NCBI RefSeq assembly: GCF_010093595.1
Contig: NW_022985441.1
Coordinates: 1,171,838 to 1,235,837 of the forward strand
DNA length: 64,000 nt
Reading direction: 5' to 3'
Origin: Mytilinidion resinicola
Taxonomy: Eukaryota > Ascomycota > Dothideomycetes > Mytilinidiales > Mytilinidiaceae
The notes beneath the pieces were generated by a model. That model made no database searches, had not been told where the DNA came from, and saw only the letters and a program-made list of their open reading frames with translations. Made by a program: the position numbers and the translations under genes. Each line of letters begins with the position of its first letter. Within the stretch, counting starts at the first letter, position 1. Below are positions 45,387-54,906 of this stretch, one piece after another.

Positions 45387-45933
45387 ATACAATGTATGAT
45401 TTGTGTGTCATGTGAGCCTGGCGTTTACGGGCTTGGAATATTGGGGTCAGGACGAATACGGGGATACAAGGCGGCTCTCTACTACAAAGTACCTGAAGGC
45501 GTTGGCGCATGTCGCAGTCCCCGAAAGGTTCAACTCATAATAATAAGGACGCCTACACCTAGACTTTCTTGTACCTTGAAAACAAATTTCAACTTTTCGT
45601 GTGAGAGATTCGAACAACTTCAAATAGCGATTTTGTTGTTATGCTTTGGAGATATCCATAGAGAGTAGGTCTTTGCAGGCTAATGCTGGCACTAGCACCA
45701 TGATAGCACGGCAGTCTTCAATATAATTTCCTCGCTAGGAACTCAAAGCATAACCTAGCTCCATTCGCTATTCCGCAACTTAATCTGACAGAGGTGTGGC
45801 TGAAACAGACAGAGCCTGTAACAACGTCGTGAAGGAAACAGGATTTGACGAGTATGAGGACCGATAGGGGTGAGTAGTACTAAACTTCCAACAACCTGAT
45901 GGCCACCTGGACATGATTCGTAGGAACCAACAC
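45387..45933. other. Convergent intergenic region, no gene seen
   Basis: Shared 3' flank of Hem25 (+) and beta-tubulin (-). No supported coding region. Confidence 0.65.
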
Positions 45934-47731
45934 TTACTCCTCGCCCTCGAGAGGAGCCTCCTCATCGTATCCCTCCTCTTCCTCGGAGACCGCAGCCTCC
46001 TGGTACTGCTGGTACTCGGAGACCAAGTCGTTCATGTTGCTCTCAGCCTCAGTGAATTCCATCTCGTCCATACCCTCGCCAGTGTACCAATGCAAGAAAG
46101 CCTTACGCCTGAACATAGCAGTGAACTGGTCACCGACACGCTTGAACAGCTCCTGGATGGAGGTCGAGTTGCCGACGAAAGTGGAGGACATCTTGAGGCC
46201 ACGCGGGGGGATAGAGCAAAGAGCGGTCTGGACGTTGTTCGGGATCCACTCAACGAAGTAGGAGGAGTTCTTGTTCTGGACGTTACGCATCTGGTCCTCG
46301 ACCTCTTTCATGGAGACCTTGCCACGGCTGCGATTGTCTGTTAGCTCATTGCCCACATCCAGTATTCAGAGGTTGCACTTACAAGATGGCAGAGCAGGTC
46401 AGATAGCGACCGTTGCGGAAATCAGACGCAGCCATCATGTTCTTAGGGTCGAACATCTGCTGGGTTAATTCCGGCACGGTAACGGCACGGAAGGAGTGGG
46501 CGCCACGGCTGGTCAGAGGGGCGAAGCCGACCATGAAGAAATGGAGGCGAGGGAAAGGAACCATGTTGACAGCCAGCTTGCGGAGATCGGAGTTGAGCTG
46601 ACCAGGGAAACGCAGGCAGGTGGTGACGCCCGACATGACAGCGGAAACCAGATGGTTCAGGTCGCCGTAGGATGGGTTGTTCAGCTTAAGAGTCCTCATG
46701 CAGATATCGTACAGAGCCTGATTGCGTTAGTATAGGTGAAGAAACTTCCTATAGAGCTACATACCTCATTGTCAATGCAGAAGGTCTCATCAGAGTTCTC
46801 GACCAACTGATGAATGGAGAGGGTAGCGTTGTACGGCTCGACAACGGTATCGGACACCTTGGGGGATGGCACAACAGAGAAAGTGGCCATCATGCGGTCG
46901 GGGAACTCCTCGCGGATCTTAGAGATCAACAGCGTGCCCATACCGGCACCAGTTCCACCACCTAGGGAGTGGGTGATCTGGAAGCCCTGGAGGCAGTCGC
47001 ATCCCTCGGCTTCACGGCGAACAACGTCAAGGACCTGGTCCACCAACTCAGCACCCTCAGTGTAATGGCCCTTAGCCCAGTTGTTTCCAGCGCCGGATTG
47101 GCCGAAAACGAAGTTGTCGGGGCGGAAAAGCTGGCCGAAAGGACCGGCGCGAACGGCGTCCATGGTGCCAGGTTCCAAGTCGACCAGGACGGCACGGGGG
47201 ACGAATTTGTTGCCAGACGCCTATTCATGTTAGAATGCAAGCGATCGAATGGGACAGGCTTGCAGTAACATACCTCATTGAAATAGACGTTCATACGCTC
47301 AAGCTGAAGGTCTGAGGTGCCATTGTAGCTGCCGGATGTCAGTCCGAATTCTTCGAAATTTTATCGAAGCGAGTGTTTCTGTGTACTTACACCCCAGAGC
47401 CATCAAGGCCGTGCTCGCCAGAGATTGTTTGCCTGTGAGTTGAGATTCGTTAGTCTACATGGCCAATGTTGATGTTGGACGTGTTTAGCGTGTACGCACC
47501 AGAAGGCAGCGCCAATTTGGTTGCCCTGCGAATTGTCAGCTCTGTGCACCAAGATATCAATCAGGGAGGGCATCTTACGCATTGGCCGGTCTGGAGATGA
47601 ACCTGCACACGGGGAAAGGTGGTTAGCAGAATGTCCAAATGTTATGGGTGGTGCCTGGATGAACGCGGGGCAATCAGGGGACGCGCGAAAACAGAGACTG
47701 CTGGGGGGCGTAGACGTACGATTTCGCGCAT
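45934..47731 (-). CDS. Beta-tubulin
   Basis: GTP-binding subunit of microtubules. Eight exons: 47731-47720, 47602-47579, 47525-47500, 47432-47391, 47328-47274, 47220-46765, 46717-46383 and 46327-45934. They give exactly 447 residues, the normal length. The N-terminus is the MREI autoregulatory motif. GGGTGAGMG is the nucleotide loop, and the tail is a Glu-rich [16 protein letters not shown]. Four tiny exons (12, 24, 26 and 42 bases) start the gene, a pattern typical of ascomycete beta-tubulins. Positions known for benzimidazole resistance are all sensitive-type here: His6, Tyr50, Phe167, Glu198 and Phe200. The promoter and leader upstream are CT-rich on the coding strand. Confidence 0.98.
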
Positions 47732-48441
47732 GTTGACGGGTTGTGAAGAGTGCTAAAGTTGTTTGTGGGAGCTGAGAATGGCGGTGATGGTGGAATGGAG
47801 AGCTGTCGAGTGGAGCGAGGTGGAGGAGAGTCGGGTGGAGCAAGCAAGCAAGCGGTGAGAAGTGTTGTGGAAAGAGGTCAAGGCGCTTGCCGAACGCCCT
47901 GACCAAAACAACGCGCGCCTAGCCTGATTGGGCGCCCTGGCGCGTTGCACGCGTGAATTGCAGACCACCTCGGGAGCAACAGGCTGCCAGTTTTTGTCCA
48001 GTGAGCCCAGAGACAACAGGCCATGGCGAATTCACTGTCTCAAGAGCAGAACCACAGCTGCCGAGCTTTGCAGACCGGTCCAGGCTGCGTATGATCTTTC
48101 ACAACATGGTTACTTGGTAGACCACGGCGTCCTGAGCTTAGTAGAGTTCTGATATTGCTATATGCTTCAGATATAGTGATTAGATTGGCGTGAGAACCGT
48201 AGCTTATCTACAGCCTGGTTGCGACGCAATACACCTCAATTACTTCTTGACTTCGTTTTGGCATATCAGCAATTCAGACAACATTCTGCATTATCAACTT
48301 ATTGGCCAAGCGTAGTGAGGCGGCTTCATTCTCTACAACAGAGCTCTTCTTCAAAGTTTGGCATTCATCATTCTTCGCAATCATACAACCCTTCAGATGC
48401 TTCAGGGAAGCACCCTTTGGATGCTCTATTCTTTCATCATC
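47732..48441. other. Beta-tubulin promoter and ceramidase 3' region
   Basis: 47755-47880 is CT-rich on the minus strand, as in highly expressed fungal genes. The remainder is the 3' flank of the ceramidase gene. No coding region seen. Confidence 0.6.
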
Positions 48442-49628
48442 TCACTTGTCCTTTTTGGCGCTTCCAACCAGCCCATTTGAGGGCGAGCTCTGCTGTCGTA
48501 CAACGGCAGGAAGCGAGAAGACGCTTGGCCATTGCAGTTCGTAGTTGTCTTGCTTATCATTGAGACAATGTCGCAGCCATATGCCCCACTGGATGTAGAA
48601 GTATGCTCCAACACCCGTCATGATATGCCTATGCTGTTTAGCTGGGAGACTGTGACTGGATTTGAATCACTCACCACCATCCATGTCCTTCCAACAAGAG
48701 GCCCCAAGGCAGCCCTATCTGTCTCCGCCAGGCCCTCAACGTCGAACAAAACTCGTTGTCCAGAGTCCAGATACCAAATCCGCCAATGAATATACTCAAA
48801 CCGCAGGCGATCAACGTCCACATTTGACGCAAGATATCTTTGTCCCGCTCGTCCTGTCGGTCCTGCTCTGCTTGACCAGCTCTTGTCGCGCGTTGTACCT
48901 CTCTTGCCGCCTTCTCTTTGAACTTGGGTCGGATGTTCACTTCCATAACATGCATACTTCGGAAGACGACAGTAGCAGTTAGAAGTGCATACGCATTCTG
49001 GTGGAACGTGGGATCCTGGAGATAATGGTAGTATAGTGTGATAAACAGTGACAACGACACCAGGGATGCGGCTAGAATTATCGAGTATAGCTTCGACTTC
49101 CCGTGGGAGAAGGTTGCATAGCACATGAGACATGTCGTGTATATCATGGAAAGCTCATCCACGAGTTGCATAGGATCTACAGCACACAAGGCTTAGATGG
49201 GCACACATGGAAGAGGATGGGCCTTGCATTCGTCCAAACATACATTTTAACGTGGCATGGAACAGAAAGCTGCCACTGCCCACAAGAAGATATCCAATAA
49301 ACGTTACAACAAATATCCGGTCGTGGCTATTCTTCAAGCAACCACGGATTCCCTGTGCGGCGAGGTACATGAACAAGAGGTTTGTGAGGGTGTTCACGAT
49401 TTCGGCCGAGTAGATGGTCGCGTAGTAATCCTGTAAACTGTCAGTCCCAAGTTCTAGACGTCGCCTAGTTTTCGCAACAGTGTCGAAGCACCCCAACCGC
49501 CGTCAAGTAAGTATATTGAAACCCACCTCTTCACACCAATTGATAGTTGATGTCACTGGAGACCATCGGCCTTCTTGTGCAGGAGGATATGGTATCGATG
49601 GAAGCCAGGACAGCGTAGGGTCGGCCAT
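48442..49628 (-). CDS. Alkaline ceramidase
   Basis: Integral membrane amidase of the ER/Golgi that splits (phyto)ceramide into long-chain base and fatty acid; homologous to yeast Ypc1/Ydc1. Four exons, 49628-49527, 49430-49244, 49176-48675 and 48628-48442, give 325 residues. The start MADPTLSWLPSIPYPP leads to the conserved INWCEEDYYATIYSAEIVNTL, the Ca-site and first helix. The zinc-site residues are present: His in FLFHATL, Asp in VDELSMIY and the H-x3-H pair in GHGWWHIMTG. About seven hydrophobic helices are visible. The loop around residues 205-235 is unusually charged (KFKEKAAREVQ..). Two introns interrupt conserved motifs, after HATLK and inside HGWW-H, and only splicing restores them. 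Confidence 0.93.
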
Positions 49629-50003
49629 CTTTCGTTCAGGGAGCCAATACGGGTGGTGGGAGAAAAACGAAGGTCGTTGGAGCTATCTTTAAGTCGCGGG
49701 TATGGACGGAAGTTTGGGAGTAAGAGCCCACTACGATCATGTCATAATGCGGCTGGACAGGAGGAGCCACGTAGACATACATAAACGAATCCGCGCGATT
49801 TTGACAATGGGATCATAGCCGCATGCGCAGTTGAAGTTGCTCACACCGCAAGGATACGCCTGCCTGAGGCGCAGACCGCCCTGACCGCGTGCTACCTACC
49901 AATCAAATGCTAGCCCGGATCATCGTTTTGCCGTCCTCGAAAGTGGCCGCCATCAACTTCACCTATTCCATCAACAGCGAATCTTAAACTGAGATCAGTA
50001 AAC
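49629..50003. other. Divergent promoter, ceramidase / prefoldin 1
   Basis: 375 bases between the two starts. No coding region or clear motif. Confidence 0.6.
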
Positions 50004-50495
50004 ATGTCAATCCCCAATGAAGCACTGCAGAAGGTAAGCAATATAAAGCTTCAGATAGCAGAGAAACTTCCGCCTCAATAGTTTCTAATCTATATGTCCT
50101 ATTTTCTAGCTTCTGCAAGAGATCGAGGCGAAGGCATCATTCTCCCAACAGCAACTTGGCATAGTCAAGGCCCAAATCGTGGCGAAGAACCGGGAGAGCC
50201 GAATGCTCCAGTTGACTACGAGCGAGGTCGTGTCGCTGCCAGAGACGACTAATGTGTATGAAGGCGTCGGAAAGATGTGAGAATAATGCCACCTCACCTC
50301 GCTGTAACGTTCTAACGACCTCTACTCAGGTTTGTGTTCAGTCCTCCAGCAGATGTGAAAGAGAGGCTCGCAAGCGAGACTGCGGCGCTGGAAAAGGAGA
50401 TGGTCAACCTTGAGAAGAAGCTCCACTACCTGGACACGACATACAAAAACAGCCAACAAGGCATCGAACAGCTTCTGCGATCAGGAGGTGGTTGA
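50004..50495 (+). CDS. PFD1: Prefoldin subunit 1
   Basis: Beta-type subunit of the hexameric cytosolic prefoldin chaperone that passes nascent actin and tubulin to the CCT chaperonin. Three exons, 50004-50033, 50110-50276 and 50330-50495, give 120 residues, the usual size. Two long helices flank a hairpin: the first around LLQEIEAKASFSQQQLGIVK, the hairpin LPETTNVYEGVGKMFVF with the diagnostic VYEGVG.MF, the second around ETAALEKEMVNLEKKL. The ATG of the hairpin Met is itself split by intron 2. Its clients beta-tubulin and the actin family member Arp3 are encoded in the same window; that is probably chance. Confidence 0.92.
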
Positions 50496-50941
50496 AATCG
50501 AGCTACGAGTGCAATGTTTATGAGTTTTACGATACGCCAACTTCCGAAGTCTAGGAGCGAAATCAAACATCAAAGAGACACTAATCACCGCGTCCGCGGC
50601 CAGGGGTTGAAGTAAAGGCTTCAGATAGGAATTATGCACCGATTTCACAGGTCTTCTAGGGGCTTTTTATTGACTAGCAGTGCCGCTATTGAATCACAGT
50701 CACTGTCGTCAATCTTTCCAATAGTCATCTGTATACACACTCTTTCCACTATCAAGGATGCTTCAACACGCTTTTGAAATCTGAGAAGATCAAAGCCGCC
50801 CATTTTGAACGAGCCATAATCTCACTGCACCACCACTTCAGGCAGCGGTATATGCAACTTCCTAGGCCAAATAAATCGACACCCCACAAGGCCGAATATA
50901 AGCATGCAAAACCCAGAGAACCTCAGATTCCTTCCCCCCTT
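50496..50941. other. Convergent intergenic region, no gene seen
   Basis: Shared 3' flank of prefoldin 1 (+) and the F-box protein (-). Confidence 0.65.
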
Positions 50942-52402
50942 TTAGTGTTCCAGAGGCCACAATCCTTTCTCCTTCCACCTCTGAACCTTCATCTTCGCTT
51001 TCTCCTCCGAAGCCGCCCACCACCACACGCAGCCCTTGACGTCTTTACGCCAATTGTTCCACATTTTTACCCTATCAAGCTTTCCCTTATACCCCTTCAG
51101 ACTTTCAGCGGCCAGAAGAACAATCCTTTCCTGCAGAAATATGAAGTGCGGGTCGTCGTGTGTCACCCCCCTATATATGGAGTGGTCATTGGTAAAGGAA
51201 CCCAGCCTGACCCACCTATGCTGTCGATCCATGATGCAGTCGGAGCTGGGCACCCAGGCTGCAAGTGAGCTCGACGGCGGAGTAAGGAGTGGGTAAGGAG
51301 GGTGCCGCATGAGATAGTCCCGAATGGTGAGATCGATTATGTCGGCTGGACTGAGCGCGGCGCAAGCCCCCAGGTAGAAAGTCTTGAAAGAACCTACGGT
51401 ATCAAGAGGCCTGACCGCACCGGTGCCGTATCCGGCCCTGCTCAGCGTAGGGTTGACTGTCAGGTGGGAATGGGTATTTGGCGGAATGTTGAGTGATGGT
51501 AAAGCAGTTGGAAATAGCCTTTGGCCGTCATCAGGATAAGAACCTGAAGTATGTGAAAGATATGTCATGGATGTATCCTGATCTGCCAAGGTACGAGCAT
51601 GACGTGGCAGAAGGTGTTTGTATAGGAAGCTGTAAACCTCGAGGAGGTCGAAGGTATCGAGCAATGGTGATGTGCACTGTAGGCCGAGAAAGGTTAAGAT
51701 GTCGTAACGGAGATTACTGCCCATTGATGGATAAAGGTAGCCGAAGTGACACTGTGTCCATCGTACAATGTGCAAGATCCAGTAGTGAGTGACTGCGGCG
51801 TGAAAGCGCCCACGCTGCGCAGAGTCTAGTACTCTTGTGTAACCAAGGCGTTGAGAGGCATTTGATAACAGGTCCGCATCGGCAGGTTCTGGGTTCCGTG
51901 CTTGTACAGCATCTGAGCTGCGTAGAAGCTCATTGTCTTGGAGGTTGGGATCGAGGAAAGGTGCTGTTGGAGGGGTGAGCAGATAGAGACTTTGGAGGGT
52001 GCGAAGTCCCTTATAGCGAGCAACGATATCGTCTATTTGATCATCAGAGATTCCGTGGACAGCTTCCAGGATACTGTCGCGTAGCCGAAGCTCGTTGGCG
52101 TCTCGAAAGGTAGCTACGGCCAGGGGGGCGTCCCGAGTGATATAGATGCAGGGCTGAGTCGCAGACAAGCTATTCGGTAGATCCTTTTGTAGCGCTAGAA
52201 GCCTACACAGCTGAACATCGAAGCGATGAGTGTGTGAGGAGAGAATTACAGCTCGCATGATGGATAGGTAGAAACCACGAGTGTTTATGACTTGTTGGGC
52301 GCCAGGAAAGCTCTGAGATAAGTTGATCACATCGTCGATGCCCCCTAAGCGTGAGAAGACTTCGACAAGTAGTTCGTTTGGCAACCCGTTGAGAGACGCC
52401 AT
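50942..52402 (-). CDS. F-box protein, function unknown
   Basis: Single exon, 486 residues. The N-terminus (LNGLPNELLVEVFSRLGGIDDVINLSQSFP) fits an F-box of about 40 residues, the Skp1-binding motif of SCF ubiquitin ligases. The remainder has no recognisable substrate-binding repeat. It is rich in Leu, Ser and aromatic residues, and ends in a Trp-rich, basic tail (WNNWRKDVKG, VWWWAA, KVQRWKEKGLW). It is unrelated in sequence to the tandem pair at 6-9.7 kb apart from the F-box. A role as a ubiquitin ligase adaptor is inferred from the F-box alone. Confidence 0.75.
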   Translation of the reverse strand: MASLNGLPNELLVEVFSRLGGIDDVINLSQSFPGAQQVINTRGFYLSIMRAVILSSHTHRFDVQLCRLLALQKDLPNSLSATQPCIYITRDAPLAVATFRDANELRLRDSILEAVHGISDDQIDDIVARYKGLRTLQSLYLLTPPTAPFLDPNLQDNELLRSSDAVQARNPEPADADLLSNASQRLGYTRVLDSAQRGRFHAAVTHYWILHIVRWTQCHFGYLYPSMGSNLRYDILTFLGLQCTSPLLDTFDLLEVYSFLYKHLLPRHARTLADQDTSMTYLSHTSGSYPDDGQRLFPTALPSLNIPPNTHSHLTVNPTLSRAGYGTGAVRPLDTVGSFKTFYLGACAALSPADIIDLTIRDYLMRHPPYPLLTPPSSSLAAWVPSSDCIMDRQHRWVRLGSFTNDHSIYRGVTHDDPHFIFLQERIVLLAAESLKGYKGKLDRVKMWNNWRKDVKGCVWWWAASEEKAKMKVQRWKEKGLWPLEH

Positions 52403-53011
52403 GACGATTTTTGGAGAGGCTCAACGAGGTTAGCAATGGCTCGAGGCAACCAATTGTCAAGTTGTCCACACTTGCGATACTGTCGACAAGCCTCCGGCGG
52501 CCGCACCTTGACGGGCGTGAGTGCTTTCCCTCGGAACCTCAGAAGAGCATAGAACTAGACAAGGTCATGTGTGTCTAGGTGTCTGTTCAGCTGTGAATGG
52601 AACATGTGATCAGGCTCAAATCAGGCTCGCGAATCAGTGAGATGTGAAATAAGAGCACCAGAAGAGCTTCAAGGTTACACTGACACCTAGCTGTGTGGAA
52701 ACGCGCGAGCCGCTTATGTGCGCATTCAGCACAGGCTCCAGTTTCGAGTTCTCAGTTATCTGCGGTTAGTTGCCAGTCCCTCCTTCGAGGGCATATCTAT
52801 TTAAATGGTGGCCTAATGTGAACCTTGGAAAAGGTCAAAGCGATCTGCGAGAAATGATTCGTTCGGGAAAGATCGGGCCGAAGGGCCTTGGCAGTGCGTG
52901 CTGCCCGCAGCGCGATTCATCGTCAAGCCTCCAACAACCTCACTGTATTTGAGGGTGTCTGGTCCACGACTTTCCTCTCATTACCCACCCACTGGAAAAC
53001 CCACCTCGACC
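52403..53011. other. Divergent promoter, F-box / TAF10
   Basis: About 610 bases between starts. No supported coding region; the stretch just before TAF10 is CT-rich. Confidence 0.6.
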
Positions 53012-53773
53012 ATGGCCGATCAGACCGCTTCCCAGCCGGCCGGCACCGACCCCAACGCCGAGGTCACTGATGATATCGACCGATCTATAGAAGCTGAGCT
53101 CAGGCCCAACGACACTCAAGCGGACCCTATGAACCTCGATGGCGCGAATGACATGGAACCTTCGACAAGCAATGGTACGGGTGTGGGTGCTGGGGCGCTC
53201 GAGGCGCGGATATCGGCAAAGAAAGATGCAACTCTGCGCGAGTTCTTGGGCAAGATGGACGACTATGCGCCTATCGTAAGAGTGCCCTGGTTCTTATATG
53301 ACATAGGGTATACGGGCATTTGGCTGATCACTCTGCACATGTAGATCCCAGACGCTGTGACGAACTACTACCTAACGCTCGCTGGCTTGCCACCTCCACC
53401 CCAAACATCCCCGCATCTCGCCCGTCTTCTCGCGCTTGCGACTCAAAAATTCATTGCCGATATCGCCGCTGATGCCTACCAATTCTCCCGAATACGCGCA
53501 TCGAATACGACAAGCAATAACCCCATGGGAGGCCTTGCTGGAGCGGTTGGGAGCGGTGCCGGACCTCAGGGCGCAGCTGCTGCTAGCGGCGCTGCCGGTG
53601 GTAAAGAGGGAGGACCTGCCGGTAAAGGTCTCAATCTCGGGGTCCAGAGGCCTGGGTATGGTGGTGGTGGCCAAGGTGGGAGTCAAGGGCGAACCGTCCT
53701 CTCCATGGAAGATCTGGGAATGGCAGTTGGAGAATATGGGGTCAACATTAAAAGAGGAGAGTTCTACCGGTAG
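53012..53773 (+). CDS. TAF10: TFIID/SAGA subunit TAF10
   Basis: A histone-fold TAF shared by TFIID and SAGA, acting in the nucleus in transcription initiation. Two exons, 53012-53275 and 53345-53773, give 230 residues. The acidic N-terminus is disordered. The histone fold begins at [13 protein letters not shown] and continues [14 protein letters not shown], then [25 protein letters not shown] Gly/Ala-rich insert of about 60 residues interrupts the fold. The final helix region is [25 protein letters not shown], the family's usual ending. The intron falls inside the first helix. All of these blocks are characteristic of TAF10. Confidence 0.93.
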
Positions 53774-54179
53774 TCATACCAGTATCGAAAGATCACCTAT
53801 CGAAGCAACAGCTTGCGGGAGAGATCCGGCCGCGCAGGGACGGCTGGCCGGCGCATGGGGGTCGACAACTTGCTATCATTATTCACACTTTCTCGCATCC
53901 AAAAGAGCATTCGGGCCATGGAGACAAATCATCCAAAGCAATGGCAGGGCGAGTGACTTTGGGTAGGATCCCAACTTGGACTGAAAAATGCGCGCCGGTC
54001 GAGGGTGGCATACTGGCGTTGGGACTGCGTTTACTCTGGCGGACACGGATCTTGCGAGCAGGACAATCACGATGGCTTAGAGCGAGGTAGGCTTTATGGT
54101 GCAAAGTTGTACAATAGAAGTACAAGAAAGGCATATAACGCCGCCCAATGATACCCATTCTCCTATCCAATGACTGCCT
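53774..54179. other. Convergent intergenic region, no gene seen
   Basis: Shared 3' flank of TAF10 (+) and the mitochondrial uS19 gene (-). Confidence 0.65.
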
Positions 54180-54651
54180 TCACTTGTTCTTCGTTTGCTT
54201 GTAGGTGAACTTCTTCCTCGTCCTAGGCGCACATTAGCCATTGTGTAAGATGTGTCAGCTATCCATCGAGAACGCTGAGCACTCTAGATGAAGCTTGTCT
54301 TACGGAGAGAACTCTCCCAGCTTGCGCCCAACCATATCCTCCGTGATGGTTATGTCGTTGTAGATCTTCCCATTATGCACTTGAAACTTAAGGCCGACGA
54401 AGTTCGGTAGAATCGTCGCAGCGCGGGCCTGTGTTTTGATCGGAGGCACTTTTTCGCCGGGCTTCGGTCGTATGATTGGGAGACTGTATGGTCAATCTGT
54501 CAGGGTGGTGAAGATACAACGGGATGGAAGAGCGGGCGTACGGGACAATGTGCGGGCCTGTTCACATCATTAGCAGATGTTTGAGTTGAGGAGTCAGGCA
54601 GAGCATACCTTTCCAGACGGATCGCGCCCAGAGCGCTCGTGTGGGAAACAT
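54180..54651 (-). CDS. RSM19: Mitochondrial ribosomal protein uS19m
   Basis: Small-subunit protein of the mitochondrial ribosome. Four exons, 54651-54609, 54557-54542, 54483-54304 and 54222-54180, give only 93 residues, the right size for the family. The second exon is a 16-base micro-exon. The joined protein reads RSVWKGPHIVPLPI, then [38 protein letters not shown] and a basic tail ending KNK. These are the diagnostic bacterial-type S19 blocks (WKGP, TI.P.FVG, V.NG, MVG.KLGEF). The gene is easy to miss because none of its exons is a long open frame. Divergent from Mre11 with 255 bases between starts. Confidence 0.92.
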
Positions 54652-54906
54652 TGATGATAGACAACGGAGGTGAGATTGCAGCGAACCATGAATGAGGTTG
54701 CTCGAAAAAGCCGGGCACGTGCGGACGCCCCAAATTCACTTGGCAGCAGGCTGCAAAGCGCGTTTTGAGCCGCGTCTCGCGCTTCATCCCCATGAACGGT
54801 CCTTCTACAAGTTCTCGAGGAAGAGGCACCGCCGAGGAGGGGAAGCCACCCTGACTTTCATTTTGCTTGCGTTCTCACGTTTCCGGTACTGCCCGCACTG
54901 CCCAAT
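54652..54906. promoter_or_regulatory. Compact divergent promoter, RSM19 / MRE11
   Basis: 255 bases separate the two ATGs, so both genes must share this stretch for their promoters and leaders. No specific factor site was recognised. Confidence 0.6.
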
